This document shows positions 16,039 through 25,111 of a DNA stretch of 64,000 bases, in pieces. Position numbers and translations under genes: made by a program. A model generated the notes under the pieces. That model was not told the origin of the DNA and did no database searches. It worked only from the letters and a program-made list of their open reading frames with translations. The stretch is taken from the NCBI RefSeq assembly GCF_002887595.1, contig NZ_PEBU01000010.1:161433-225432 (forward strand), written 5' to 3'. Numbering within the stretch: the stretch's first letter is position 1; each line of letters opens with the position of its first letter. Source of the stretch: Bowmanella denitrificans (GTDB taxonomy: Bacteria; Pseudomonadota; Gammaproteobacteria; Enterobacterales; Alteromonadaceae).

Positions 16039-16554
16039 CTATTTGCCGGGGTGCAATTCGCCACAGGCACTGCAGGTGCGTAATTGCGCATTTTCCTGAA
16101 AGGCTTTAAACAGCGGGGGCAAGTCTTTAACGATGGACTTCAGCTCTACCTGCACTTCGTGCAGCAGATGGTTGCAGCTCAGGCAATACCAGCGAAAAGC
16201 ATCTTTCTTTCCATCGGGACGTTTGGGTTCAATCACCAGGCACAGACTGCCAGCTTCCGGGCGCTGCGGAGAATGGGGCACATAAGGCGGTAACAGAAAT
16301 ACATCACCTTCTTTGAGCTCAAGCCGGTATGGGCCGTCGTCGCCCATGATGTTGAGATAGGCATTGCCTTTCATCTGGTAAAAGAACTCTTCCACCGGAT
16401 CGACATGGTAGTCAAAACGCTGGTTTGGCCCGCCCACCACCGTACACATCAGGTCTGCGTCTTCCCAGATCAGCGCGTTATTAACCGGCGGCTGCAGCTT
16501 GTCTTGATTGTCATCCAGCCACTTTTGGAAGTTGAAAGCTTTAAGTTGCGTCAT
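16039..16554 (-). CDS. nbaC: 3-hydroxyanthranilate 3,4-dioxygenase
   Basis: This cupin-fold, Fe(II)-dependent extradiol enzyme has 171 residues and opens the ring of 3-hydroxyanthranilate. Catalytic iron ligands are His50 (RFDYHVDP), Glu56 (VEEFFYQ) and His94 (VPHSPQRP). The C-terminal second metal site of the bacterial type is complete: Cys124-x2-Cys127 and Cys161-x2-Cys164. Bacterial enzymes of this length need that rubredoxin-like site for stability. The gene ends against the ACMSD ribosome binding site and begins one base after the stop of the deaminase gene, within one operon. Function is secure from residues plus context. Confidence 0.95.
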   Translation of the reverse strand: MTQLKAFNFQKWLDDNQDKLQPPVNNALIWEDADLMCTVVGGPNQRFDYHVDPVEEFFYQMKGNAYLNIMGDDGPYRLELKEGDVFLLPPYVPHSPQRPEAGSLCLVIEPKRPDGKKDAFRWYCLSCNHLLHEVQVELKSIVKDLPPLFKAFQENAQLRTCSACGELHPGK

Positions 16555-16555
16555 G

Positions 16556-16999
16556 TTAGTTCTCCTTGATGGTGGCTGACTCTGTCAGTGGCTTATACGC
16601 CACCGCCTTGATTTCAATCAGCAGATGCGGATGGGGTAACTGATGCACCGCCACCGTGGTTCTGGTCGGACCGTTGGCATCGAAATATTCGCTGTACACC
16701 TGATTGTAAGGACCAAAATCGTTCATATTGACCAGAAAGGTGCTGATTTCCACCAGATCTGCCAATGACGCCCCTTCAGCGGCCAGAATATCGCTGATAT
16801 TGTCAATAACGGCGCGGGTCTGGGCCCGGATATCCAGATTGGTGGTGCCCATGGCGTCCACCTCGGCCCCAACGATACTGTTGTCAGGCAGGCGGGAGCT
16901 GGTGCCAGACACAAACAAAAAGTCGCCTGCCCGTTTAATATGCGGGAATTTGCCCCGCGGTGTGGCTTTACCGCTGACTAGGGTTGCACGCTTGGTCAT
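16556..16999 (-). CDS. nbaF: RidA-family 2-aminomuconate deaminase
   Basis: The protein has 147 residues of the YjgF/YER057c/UK114 (RidA) family. In this operon it is expected to convert 2-aminomuconate to 4-oxalocrotonate plus ammonia. The family core is recognisable ([27 protein letters not shown] and a C-terminal [10 protein letters not shown]). The ATG at 16999 has AGGAG eight bases upstream; a longer frame runs back into the decarboxylase gene and is not used. RidA proteins also scavenge reactive enamines, but the flanking genes make deamination of aminomuconate the best assignment. Confidence 0.88.
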   Translation of the reverse strand: MTKRATLVSGKATPRGKFPHIKRAGDFLFVSGTSSRLPDNSIVGAEVDAMGTTNLDIRAQTRAVIDNISDILAAEGASLADLVEISTFLVNMNDFGPYNQVYSEYFDANGPTRTTVAVHQLPHPHLLIEIKAVAYKPLTESATIKEN

Positions 17000-17000
17000 A

Positions 17001-17783
17001 TTATTCTCCTGCCTGTAAGTGCACCTGGCCCATGCTGCTGGTATGCAAACAAACATGATCAGCGGCATTCAACGGGTGTGCTGCGGTGGCCGCGCCGGCC
17101 AGCACGATCCAGCCCGCTTCCAGACAGATATCGGATTCCGCTGCCAGGCGCGCCGCTTCCACCAGCGAGCGCCAGGGATTACCGAGAATGGCTGAGGATG
17201 AGCCGATTTGCACCGGTTTACCGTTGATTTCCATCACCATGGCCTGGTTGCTGATATCCAGTTTGGGAGAACACCACTGGCCCAGCACAAAGCCTGACGA
17301 CGAGGAGTTATCCGCCACCACATCGGCCAGTGAAAACTTAAAATTGGCGTAACGTGAGTCAATAATTTCCAGCGCCGGGGCCACCGCGTCTACCGCACTC
17401 ATGGCTTCCAACAGGCTGACTTTGCCTTTCAGGGTTTTATTCAGACGAAAAGCGATTTCCGGCTCAATTCTGGGGTGAATAAAGCGCTGCATCGACACGC
17501 TGTCGCCTTCCACCAGTTGCATGCTGCTGGTCAAACGGCCCCAAATCAGGTCGTCCACCCCCATCTGCAGCATCTTGGCACGGCTGGTAAAACCCATCTT
17601 AATGCCCAGCAGCTTTTCACTGCGACTCATGCGCTTTTCAATGCCAGCGGCCTGAATCTGGTAGGCCTGCTTCAGGCCGATTTCAGGATAGTCCAGGCTA
17701 AGCTGAGGGGTGGCCTGACTATTGAGCATGGCCTTATCCAGAATATCGGCCATTTGCCCGGTTTGATGTTGTTTGCTGTCCAC
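17001..17783 (-). CDS. nbaG: 4-oxalocrotonate decarboxylase
   Basis: This Mg-dependent enzyme has 260 residues of the hydratase/decarboxylase family and makes 2-oxopent-4-enoate from 4-oxalocrotonate. The motifs [26 protein letters not shown] (metal-binding acids), [13 protein letters not shown] and [14 protein letters not shown] are typical. It and the neighbouring hydratase share the same fold and usually form a complex, which prevents loss of the unstable intermediate. The stop falls one base before the deaminase start, and the hydratase stop lies 9 bases upstream. The symbol is by analogy with nba operons; equivalents are xylI, dmpH and amnE. Confidence 0.9.
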   Translation of the reverse strand: MDSKQHQTGQMADILDKAMLNSQATPQLSLDYPEIGLKQAYQIQAAGIEKRMSRSEKLLGIKMGFTSRAKMLQMGVDDLIWGRLTSSMQLVEGDSVSMQRFIHPRIEPEIAFRLNKTLKGKVSLLEAMSAVDAVAPALEIIDSRYANFKFSLADVVADNSSSSGFVLGQWCSPKLDISNQAMVMEINGKPVQIGSSSAILGNPWRSLVEAARLAAESDICLEAGWIVLAGAATAAHPLNAADHVCLHTSSMGQVHLQAGE

Positions 17784-17792
17784 AGGCCCTCC

Positions 17793-18590
17793 TTAATTGG
17801 TACCGAAACTGGCACGTACCGAGCCCAGTCCGCTAATTTCACAATCAAACACATCCCCGGCCTGCACTGGCACCATGGGCCCCAACGCGCCGGTTAAAAT
17901 GGTATCGCCGGCGCGTAGCGGCTGGCCATGGCGTACCATGGTTTTTGCCAGCCACAAGGCCGCACTTAATGGATGGCCAAGACAGGCCACCCCGGCTCCG
18001 GTGGACACGGGTTCGCCGCGACGGCTTAATGTCATACCACAGAGTTTCAGGTCAACCTGGCTGAGCAAGGTCGGTTTTCCCCCCAGCACATATAAACCGC
18101 TTGAGGCGTTGTCGGCCACGGTATCCACAATGCGGATATCCCAATTGGCGACCCGGCTGCCAACCACTTCCAGGGCCGGCAGGGCGAAAGCGGTGGCGCG
18201 TAGCAAATCCGCCAGGGTGGGCTGCTCCATGGCCAGGTCCTGTTCCAGTACCAGTGCCACTTCGGCTTCTATTTTTGGCTGCAGTACCGCAGTTATGGGG
18301 ATATCTTCGCCTTCGGCGATGGCCATATCGGCAAACAAGGCGCCAAAGTCCGGCTGGTCTACCCCAAGCTGGGTTTGCACCACCTTGGAGGTCAGACCGA
18401 TTTTACGCCCCACCAGGCGGCGGCCCTGCTCCTGCCAATATTGGCTGTTGAGCTGTTGCACCCGATAGGCACTGTCCAGATCATTGTCTGCCAGTAAGGT
18501 TCTGACCGGGGCGCAGGGCTGGCCGGATTGATGGGCCTGGCGCAACTGCAAGGCAGCACGTAGTTCAGCGTCGGTGGCTTGTGATTGCAT
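17793..18590 (-). CDS. nbaH: 2-oxopent-4-enoate hydratase
   Basis: This enzyme of 265 residues hydrates 2-oxopent-4-enoate to 4-hydroxy-2-oxovalerate. It shows the hydratase motifs GRKIGLTSKVVQTQLG, PKIEAEVALVLE (metal-binding Glu residues), LEVVGSRVANWDIRI and VADNASSGLYVLG. These are closely parallel to the downstream decarboxylase, as expected from family duplication. In other meta-cleavage operons the product goes to an aldolase and an acylating acetaldehyde dehydrogenase; neither is present in this window. The gene begins 9 bases after the dehydrogenase stop. Confidence 0.9.
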   Translation of the reverse strand: MQSQATDAELRAALQLRQAHQSGQPCAPVRTLLADNDLDSAYRVQQLNSQYWQEQGRRLVGRKIGLTSKVVQTQLGVDQPDFGALFADMAIAEGEDIPITAVLQPKIEAEVALVLEQDLAMEQPTLADLLRATAFALPALEVVGSRVANWDIRIVDTVADNASSGLYVLGGKPTLLSQVDLKLCGMTLSRRGEPVSTGAGVACLGHPLSAALWLAKTMVRHGQPLRAGDTILTGALGPMVPVQAGDVFDCEISGLGSVRASFGTN

Positions 18591-18599
18591 AATGTCCTC

Positions 18600-20060
18600 T
18601 TACAGCTTGATACAGATATTGCTGGGTTCGGCATAGAAATTCAGGGAATGCTGGCCGCCTTCACGACCAATACCTGACATCTTGACCCCACCAAAGGGGG
18701 TGCGCAGATCGCGCAGATACCAGGTATTTACCCAGATCATGCCGGCTTCCATTTGCTTGGCGACCCGGTGACCACGGCTGATATCCCGGGTCCAGATAGC
18801 GGCTGCCAGGCCGTAGCGACTGTTATTGGCAAGCGCAATGGCCTGCTCTTCAGTATCAAAGGGGCAAATATGTGCAATCGGGCCGAAAATCTCTTCTTTT
18901 ACGCAGCGTGCCTCTTCGCTAAGGCCGGTAATAAGAGTGGGTTGTACCCAGGCGCCCTGATCGCGCTCATCACCAAATTCAGGCACACCACCGCCGGTCA
19001 CAAAGCTGGCGCCTTCTTCGGCCGCCAGTTTGTAATAAGACAGCACCTTGTTGCGGTGCTCAAAGGAGATCAGCGGCCCCATGTCGGTGTCGGCATCCGT
19101 GGGCCAGCCAATTTTCATGGCTTCGGCTTTTTGCTTTAGTGCTGCGACAAAGCGTTCGAAGATAGGGCGCTGCACATAGACCCGCTCGGTACAGAGGCAA
19201 ACCTGGCCACCGTTGGTGAAAACAGAACGGGCCGTACCTTGCACTGCGGCATCAAAATCGGCGTCGTCAAAAATAATCGCCGCATTCTTGCCACCCAGTT
19301 CAAAAGACAGGGGTTTAACATGTTCTGCCGCTGCGCGCATAATGGCGCTGCCGGTACGGGATTCACCGGTAAAGGTAATAGCGTCAATGTGTGCATGGCT
19401 GGTGAGATATTCGCCTGCTGAATTAGGGCCAAAGCCATGGATCAGGTTGAATACCCCAGGCGGGATACCCGCTTCATGCATCACTTCTGCCAGTAAGGTC
19501 GCGCTGGACGGCGTCTCTTCCGACGGTTTGGCGACGATACAGTTGCCCGCCGCCAGTGCCGGTGCCAGCTTCCAGGTCAGCAGTAATAGCGGCAGATTCC
19601 AGGGTGCGATAACCGCCACCACGCCCAGGGGTTTAGGCAGGCTGTAGTTCAGTGCACCTTTGCCATCTGGGGTATCAGTATGAAAACACTCACTGCCAGC
19701 GGTTTTTACCATATCGGCAAACACCCGAAAATTGGCTGCTCCGCGCGGGATATCAATACTGGAGGCCTGTTGCAGGGATTTACCGGTATCGCGCATTTCA
19801 GCGGCCACAAACTCATCAAAGCGCTCTTCAATACCGTCGGCGACTTTGTGTAACAGGGCAGCGCGCTGCTGCACCGACATGTTGCCCCAGGGACCCTGCA
19901 AGGCCGCTTTGGCGGCCATAACGGCCTGATTGACCTGCTTCTTGTCGGCTTCGGCCACCTGACAAATACGCTGGCCGTTAACCGGATTGATATTGTCAAA
20001 ACGCTTGCTGCTGTCGACAAATTCGCCGGCGATATAGTGATGCAAAATACTCGATGTCAT
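18600..20060 (-). CDS. nbaE: 2-aminomuconic 6-semialdehyde dehydrogenase
   Basis: This NAD-dependent aldehyde dehydrogenase of 486 residues oxidises 2-aminomuconate-6-semialdehyde to 2-aminomuconate. It belongs to the 2-hydroxymuconic semialdehyde dehydrogenase branch. IAPWNLPL (Asn155) is the active-site Asn region, FELGGKN holds the base Glu254 and GGQVCLC holds the nucleophile Cys288. The closing GREGGQHSLNFY is typical of this branch. It is the first gene of the operon, with a 302-base divergent region to the LysR gene. Context separates it from the plain 2-hydroxymuconate enzyme. Confidence 0.9.
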   Translation of the reverse strand: MTSSILHHYIAGEFVDSSKRFDNINPVNGQRICQVAEADKKQVNQAVMAAKAALQGPWGNMSVQQRAALLHKVADGIEERFDEFVAAEMRDTGKSLQQASSIDIPRGAANFRVFADMVKTAGSECFHTDTPDGKGALNYSLPKPLGVVAVIAPWNLPLLLLTWKLAPALAAGNCIVAKPSEETPSSATLLAEVMHEAGIPPGVFNLIHGFGPNSAGEYLTSHAHIDAITFTGESRTGSAIMRAAAEHVKPLSFELGGKNAAIIFDDADFDAAVQGTARSVFTNGGQVCLCTERVYVQRPIFERFVAALKQKAEAMKIGWPTDADTDMGPLISFEHRNKVLSYYKLAAEEGASFVTGGGVPEFGDERDQGAWVQPTLITGLSEEARCVKEEIFGPIAHICPFDTEEQAIALANNSRYGLAAAIWTRDISRGHRVAKQMEAGMIWVNTWYLRDLRTPFGGVKMSGIGREGGQHSLNFYAEPSNICIKL

Positions 20061-20362
20061 TCCTGATTCTCTGGTGGCTGCAAGACGCAGAGCTGAGACT
20101 TGGAATGACTTTACAGGCCGTTAACATAATACAAAAATAGAATTTACCGACTTGGATATAAGATAAAAGTTATACCTCCTGGCCCGCTGGCGCAGGCAGG
20201 GGTGTAACAGAGCAGAATCATCAGGAATTGAAATTGAGTATTTCTTATCCAGCTAAAACTGTGGTAAGACATAATAAAAGGGTTGGCAAATTCACATTGT
20301 TATAGCTTTTCACTGATAACAAATGGGCGCCGCTGATCGTAAAAATCACTGAGATCCTGAAC
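20061..20362. promoter_or_regulatory. Divergent promoter region of the nba-like operon and its LysR regulator
   Basis: The interval is AT-rich and has no gene. An imperfect dyad TATAA-N8-TTATA lies at 20157-20174, about 100 bases upstream of the dehydrogenase start, a position where a LysR protein could bind. A second AT-rich stretch near 20238-20330 should serve the LysR gene. The site call is tentative. Confidence 0.45.
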
Positions 20363-21310
20363 ATGACACCAGAAAAACTGCAACGCGATATGGTTGCCCG
20401 CATGAAGCTCAAACACCTGAAACTACTGGTAACGGTGGGCGAGCAGTGCAATATTTTTAAGGCCGCACAGCTGATGAATATGGCTCAGCCTGCCGCCACC
20501 AAGATTATCCGTGATATAGAATCGGCTTATGAGCTTACGTTGTTTGAACGCTCGTCCCGCGGTGTGGTGCCCACCCTGTACGGCGAGGTGCTGATCAAAC
20601 ATGCCAAACTGGTGCTGTCGCAAATCAAACATGTCAGCGAGGAGCTCACCTCTTTGCAAGGCGGCTTGTCAGGCCATGTCACGGTGGGCACCCTGATCAC
20701 CGCCAGTTTAACCCTGCTGCCCAAGGCATTGGTGCGACTGCGCGCCGAGCGGCCCAATATTTCTGTGACCGTGGTGGAAGGTACCCAGGATGTGCTGTTG
20801 CCCAATCTGGTACAGGGCGATCTGGATCTGGTAGTGGGCAGGATCCCGGAGCACCAGGATTACGACGGCTTAACCTCCATTGAACTGTATGAGGAACCCA
20901 CCATGATTGTGGCAAGGGCAGGCCACCCGCTAAGTAACCGCGGAGTACTGAGTCTGGAAGATCTGTTGCAGGAAGACTGGATTTTGCCGTCACCACAGAC
21001 CTACCTGCGCCGCGAACTGGATCAGAACTTTCGTGATCAGGGCCTACCCTCGCCCGCGCCGGTGGTGGAGTCGGTATCGGTGCTGACCAACCGTACCCTG
21101 CTACGTGAAACCGATATGATCGCCGCCATGCCTTATCAGATCTTTCGTACCTACGAACAGCTCGGCGAATTATGCCGTTTACCCGTGCCCGCGCTTGCCC
21201 GTAAAGGGCCGGTGGGTATTACCATGCGCACCGAGGGCGGCCTGACACCAGCGGCGGCCTGTTTGGTCGACGATCTGAAACTGGTGGCTGCCGAGATCAC
21301 AGAAAGCTGA
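20363..21310 (+). CDS. nbaR: LysR-type transcriptional regulator of the adjacent operon
   Basis: The protein has 315 residues. The N-terminal winged helix-turn-helix (about 15-75) includes NIFKAAQLMNMAQPAATKII, and the C-terminal periplasmic-binding-protein-like effector domain spans about 105-300. The extended N-terminus before the HTH resembles the PcaQ/GbpR group. It is divergent from the 3-hydroxyanthranilate operon, the usual layout for a LysR activator that responds to a pathway intermediate. The symbol nbaR is by position and family only. The coding sequence is followed by the GATC-rich non-coding region. Confidence 0.8.
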   Translation: MTPEKLQRDMVARMKLKHLKLLVTVGEQCNIFKAAQLMNMAQPAATKIIRDIESAYELTLFERSSRGVVPTLYGEVLIKHAKLVLSQIKHVSEELTSLQGGLSGHVTVGTLITASLTLLPKALVRLRAERPNISVTVVEGTQDVLLPNLVQGDLDLVVGRIPEHQDYDGLTSIELYEEPTMIVARAGHPLSNRGVLSLEDLLQEDWILPSPQTYLRRELDQNFRDQGLPSPAPVVESVSVLTNRTLLRETDMIAAMPYQIFRTYEQLGELCRLPVPALARKGPVGITMRTEGGLTPAAACLVDDLKLVAAEITES

Positions 21311-21761
21311 GCTTGCTGACAAAGTGATTGAATTGCCTGGCTTTTAGCCAGATCCGCCAGGATCCTTATGGCCGGTAAGGATCTTATCGTCATGGCTATT
21401 GATCTTATAATTCAACCACATGCGATTTACTGAGCAGCCTTGGCCACTTACCTGTGGATTATTTTTTGATTTAATGGATTAAAACTTAAGCATTGTCACC
21501 AGATTGAATCTTTCGGCTCGCCGTTAATGCCGCAAAACTATCTGAAATCCCCAGATATAACGGCTGTTCACTTTGTTTTATTGTGCAAAAAGCATGTTAT
21601 TCAGGTACAAAAGTTATGCACCGTTTTGCACAATGCCTGTGGAAAAAACTGTGTTTTATTTTGAAGAAAATGCTTAAGGCACCTTAAAAGCCGTGATTGC
21701 AATCAGTGCCAGACAGGTCTGAATACCTTGATCCTGAGCGATCCTCAGTACCGATCAGGAT
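21311..21761. other. Non-coding region with clustered DnaA-box-like sequences and GATC sites (origin-like)
   Basis: No gene is seen. Three 9-mers fit TTWTNCACA on either strand: TGTGCAAAA (21582-21590), TTTTGCACA (21624-21632) and TGTGGAAAA (21638-21646). Two differ by one base: TGTGGATTA (21453-21461) and TTATGCACC (21614-21622). GATC occurs at 21351, 21361, 21380 and 21401, and again at 21730, 21740, 21753 and 21759, with two more in the adjoining terminator. Between the clusters lie AT-rich tracts (about 21457-21490 and 21650-21672). The layout resembles gammaproteobacterial oriC, or a DnaA-titration site such as datA, but no dnaA, dnaN, mnmG or parAB gene is nearby. Confidence 0.5.
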
Positions 21762-21797
21762 CGCAAAAACAATAAGGGATCCACTTGGGATCCCTTA
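21762..21797 (-). terminator. Intrinsic terminator of the ZnuD-like receptor gene
   Basis: On the minus strand TAAGGGATCC (21797-21788) and GGATCCCTTA (21782-21773) form a 10-bp stem with a 5-base loop, followed by TTGTTTTTG. It lies 26 bases after the receptor stop. Confidence 0.85.
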
Positions 21798-21822
21798 CAA
21801 AACATCAGCTTCAGGAGCTTAC

Positions 21823-24054
21823 TTAGAAACGTCCTTTCACCCCAAAGCGCACAGAGCGACCTGGCAGCGGGGCAACGTCCTTAAGGAAAGACGAATGCAC
21901 CCTGGCTTCTTCATCGGTGAGGTTGTCGCCTTTCAGGAACAGAGTGATGTCGGCAAGATCCGTGGGCAGATAGTAATTAACGCTGGCAGACACCAAAGTG
22001 TAGCCGTCGGTTGCGGTTTCATAGTCGGCGTATTTGTCTTGTTTGCTGTAACGGGTTGCACCGGCTTCCGCATGCCACCTGTCGTATTCAAAGTGCAGGG
22101 CCGCACCAACACGTAAGGGCGGAATACGCGGCACGTTAGTACCGTCATCCAGCTTGGCGCGGGTGTAGTCGGTAAAGGCATCTACCCGCCAGTTGTCGGC
22201 AAAGTGCCAGTCCACCTCGGCTTCAAAGCCATACAGCTTGGCATCCTGCTGTGCAAACAGGAACACCGGCAGGTCATCACCATGCTCATGTTCGTGCTCG
22301 TCATGGGTCTCTTCGCCAGCTGGCTCGTCATCATGATGGTGCAGATGGCCGTCGCTGATCACCAGGCCGGTATCCTGCTGGAAGATATAGTTGTCCACAT
22401 GGTTGTAGAACAGGCTGACCGACGCATGCCACTGCTCGGCATGATAGCGGTAGCTGACATCCAGGTTATTGGACACTTCCTTGTCCATTTTGGTCTCGGC
22501 CTGTTCCAGGATATGCTCATCATCATGCTCATGGATGCTAAAACCGCCGCCGACCTCATAGGTGCCGGTACCAATATGCGGGCCATTGGCGAAAATTTCC
22601 GAAGCAGACGGTGCGCGCTGGGAAAACGCATAGTTAAACGCCAGCGACTGATGCTCATCCAGGGTCCAAACCATGCCGGCTGACGCACTCAGGCTGGTAT
22701 AGCGCTGCTGGTCAAAATGAATCTCGTGGTGTTGTTCTTCGCCTTCATCGTCATGTTCTTCGTGCTCGTGAGCCAGGGCATCAAAGAAGCGGTTGTCGGC
22801 CTGATGACGCACCTTTTCCAAGCGTAAGCCAAGTTGCCACAATAGGTCACCGCTGCGTTTCTCTTCCAGCACAAACATGGCCAGGCTCTGGCTGTCGGTT
22901 GGTGGGGTAAAGGCTTCCTCACCGGTGGCCGAAAACTCACCATCGTTGTAGTGCAATCCCACTACCCCTTCCCAGCCAAACAGCGGCTTATGTTCGGCCC
23001 ACAGGCGTGATTCCAGCGTATCGTTTTTAAAGGTGGTACCGACCTGCCCGTCTTCTATTTCGCTGTGCTGATAGTCGGTATAGCCACTGTGCCAATGCAC
23101 CGCCTGGAACGGGCCCGACAAATTCATCCAATCGGCCACAGCCTGGAATCTGTCCTGCTTAAGGCTGGCATACACGGATTCTTCGTTGTGGTTGGCTTCT
23201 TCGTGCTCGCCTTCCTCATGTTCATGCTCATGGGAATGACCAGGTACGCCATAGTCGGATTCCAAACGACCATAAGACAGTGCCAGACGGAAATCGTCGG
23301 TGATCCAACCGCTGCCCAGGGTAAAGCCCTGGGCATCTATGGCTGAATTTTGCAGGTAGCCGCTGGGCTCTTCATGTTCTTCTTGCTGGCCGTCGTCGTC
23401 ATGATGCAATTCGGCCTCGCCGGGGATCTCAAAATTGTCGGTTTTGCGACTAAAGGCATCCAGGTGCCAGGCGAAGTTGCCAGCCCCACCATTCAGATCG
23501 GTAGAGACGCTTTTCTCGTTGGACACCGTGTCATAAAAACCCATCACTTCGCCGCTCAGGCCGTCCTGGGTTTGCTGCGGCAAGCGGTTGTCCACGACGT
23601 TGACCACGCCACCAATGGCACCACTGCCATATAGTAAAGTAGCTGGGCCGCGTAACACCTCTATCTGAGTGGCGGTAGAGGCTTCAGTGGCAACTGCGTG
23701 ATCAGGCCCCACTCTTGAAGCATCTGACGCATCCAGGCCATTTTGCACTACTTTAATCCTCGGGCCATCCAGGCCACGAATAATCGGGCTGCTGGACACC
23801 GGACCAAAGTACGAGCTGTTGACCCCAGGGGTATTTTTCAGGGTTTCACCCAGGGTGGCCGCCTGATTCTGATCCAGCTCTTCGCCACTCAGAATAGATA
23901 CCGGTGTGGCCGACTCCAATACCGTACGTTTAATCGGTGAAGCATTGATAATAAGTGTTTCAATATCATGTTCATCCTTCTGGGTGGGCTTGTCATCAGC
24001 CCAACCGAATACCGGGAGAAGCGCTAAAAGAACAGGGGATAGGCGTAATTTCAT
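21823..24054 (-). CDS. His-rich TonB-dependent receptor, ZnuD-like (probable zinc uptake)
   Basis: This outer-membrane receptor has about 743 residues. A Sec signal (LRLSPVLLALLPVFGWA) is followed by a plug domain (LESATPVSIL, RGLDGPRIKVVQNG, IEVLRGPATLLYGSGAIGGVVNVVDN) and a barrel ending in VRFGVKGRF. Five segments rich in His, Asp and Glu lie in predicted extracellular loops, for example GHSHEHEHEEGEHEE and HLHHHDDEPAGEE. This is the pattern of ZnuD-type receptors, which take up zinc and sometimes haem. The ATG at 24054 is chosen as the only start directly before the signal peptide; a longer frame upstream would run through the promoter. The ribosome binding site is weak. Confidence 0.85.
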   Translation of the reverse strand: MKLRLSPVLLALLPVFGWADDKPTQKDEHDIETLIINASPIKRTVLESATPVSILSGEELDQNQAATLGETLKNTPGVNSSYFGPVSSSPIIRGLDGPRIKVVQNGLDASDASRVGPDHAVATEASTATQIEVLRGPATLLYGSGAIGGVVNVVDNRLPQQTQDGLSGEVMGFYDTVSNEKSVSTDLNGGAGNFAWHLDAFSRKTDNFEIPGEAELHHDDDGQQEEHEEPSGYLQNSAIDAQGFTLGSGWITDDFRLALSYGRLESDYGVPGHSHEHEHEEGEHEEANHNEESVYASLKQDRFQAVADWMNLSGPFQAVHWHSGYTDYQHSEIEDGQVGTTFKNDTLESRLWAEHKPLFGWEGVVGLHYNDGEFSATGEEAFTPPTDSQSLAMFVLEEKRSGDLLWQLGLRLEKVRHQADNRFFDALAHEHEEHDDEGEEQHHEIHFDQQRYTSLSASAGMVWTLDEHQSLAFNYAFSQRAPSASEIFANGPHIGTGTYEVGGGFSIHEHDDEHILEQAETKMDKEVSNNLDVSYRYHAEQWHASVSLFYNHVDNYIFQQDTGLVISDGHLHHHDDEPAGEETHDEHEHEHGDDLPVFLFAQQDAKLYGFEAEVDWHFADNWRVDAFTDYTRAKLDDGTNVPRIPPLRVGAALHFEYDRWHAEAGATRYSKQDKYADYETATDGYTLVSASVNYYLPTDLADITLFLKGDNLTDEEARVHSSFLKDVAPLPGRSVRFGVKGRF

Positions 24055-24080
24055 GAGCAAACTGCTTAGACCAAAAACTG

Positions 24081-24095
24081 GTGACAGTATAACAT
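24081..24095. promoter_or_regulatory. Possible degenerate Zur site upstream of the ZnuD-like receptor
   Basis: On the minus strand this reads ATGTTATACTGTCAC. The left half ATGTTATA matches the gammaproteobacterial Zur half-site, while the right half is poor. It lies 27-41 bases upstream of the receptor start. The call is weak and rests largely on the receptor type. Confidence 0.25.
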
Positions 24096-24244
24096 CTCCA
24101 ACAACATTCTGGTCAAGGCTGGACCGATGGATACCGTTTAATCTGCGACCAGCGCAACCTTCAGTGGCATTTAATCCCGTCTTCGTTATTACTACACACA
24201 GCAATTTCTGTTGTAATAGATATAAGCGTGTTTCGGATGCCACT

Positions 24245-25111
24245 ATGTTACCCAGCAGCCTTGCTCAACTGACTCAATTACTGGATTTATCCCCACAGGC
24301 CATGCAGCTATTGCATCGTCAATGGTGGCCACTTGCCAGCAGTCTGGCAGTGCGCAATGCCCCGAAAGTACTGGGCATCAATGGCGCACAGGGCAGTGGT
24401 AAATCGACTCTGGTGAAATACCTGCAAGCTGTTGTCGCCCAGGAGTTTGGTCTGCAGGTGGCCATTTTATCGCTGGATGACCTGTATTATCCCAAGCCTC
24501 ACCGCCGCTGGCTGGCCGCCCAGGTGCACCCCTTATTGGCCACCCGCGGTGTACCCGGCACCCATGATATTAATCTGGGTATGGAGATTATTCGCCGTTT
24601 TCGTGCCGGGCTGGAACTTAATCTACCGCGTTTTGACAAAGCTACAGATGACCGGGCACTGGAAGGCCACTGGCTGCAGGGACCGGTGGATATTCTAATC
24701 CTGGAGGGTTGGTGTCTGGGAGCCTTACCGCAGTCACAAGCGCAGCTGAAGACACCAGTGAATGAGCTGGAGGAAAATGAAGACAGCGACGGCAGTTGGC
24801 GTCAATACGTCAATACGCAACTGGCCGGGGAATATCAGCGCTTGTTTGCCCAGTTGGATAAACTATTGGTGCTGCAAGCACCAGACTGGCAAAGCGTGCA
24901 AAGATGGCGTGCCGAACAGGAGCAAAAGCTCATCGCGCGCCGCGGGCAGGGTATGAATGAACAGGCGCTTGCACGCTTTATGCAGCATTATCAGCGCCTG
25001 ACCTGCCACCAGTTGCACGCGCCGCCGCCAAACGCCCAGCTTTGTCTGCTGGATCCTGCGCGTCAGGTGCAAAACCAACCAGGACAACCAAGCTATGACT
25101 GGCAAATCTGA
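24245..25111 (+). CDS. P-loop kinase, D-glycerate 3-kinase / YggC-like
   Basis: The protein has 288 residues. The Walker A motif is in GINGAQGSGKSTL (about residues 44-56), followed by LSLDDLYYP (the Asp-rich substrate region) and LILEGWCLG. These features mark the bacterial homologues of plant glycerate kinase and of the fungal Tda10/YGR205w group, all relatives of the phosphoribulokinase and uridine-kinase fold. The frame is open further upstream, but the ATG at 24245 is the first start after the divergent receptor promoter. It overlaps the next gene by 17 bases. The substrate is probably D-glycerate, but this is not certain for this branch. Confidence 0.78.
   Translation: MLPSSLAQLTQLLDLSPQAMQLLHRQWWPLASSLAVRNAPKVLGINGAQGSGKSTLVKYLQAVVAQEFGLQVAILSLDDLYYPKPHRRWLAAQVHPLLATRGVPGTHDINLGMEIIRRFRAGLELNLPRFDKATDDRALEGHWLQGPVDILILEGWCLGALPQSQAQLKTPVNELEENEDSDGSWRQYVNTQLAGEYQRLFAQLDKLLVLQAPDWQSVQRWRAEQEQKLIARRGQGMNEQALARFMQHYQRLTCHQLHAPPPNAQLCLLDPARQVQNQPGQPSYDWQI

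Noticed and set aside
23906..24244. Upstream extension of the glycerate-kinase-like gene
   Set aside because: It would overlap the antisense end of the receptor gene and its promoter; family similarity starts after ATG 24245.
24055..24244. Long N-terminal extension of the ZnuD-like receptor
   Set aside because: The 63 extra residues precede a normal signal peptide, which must be N-terminal for export.
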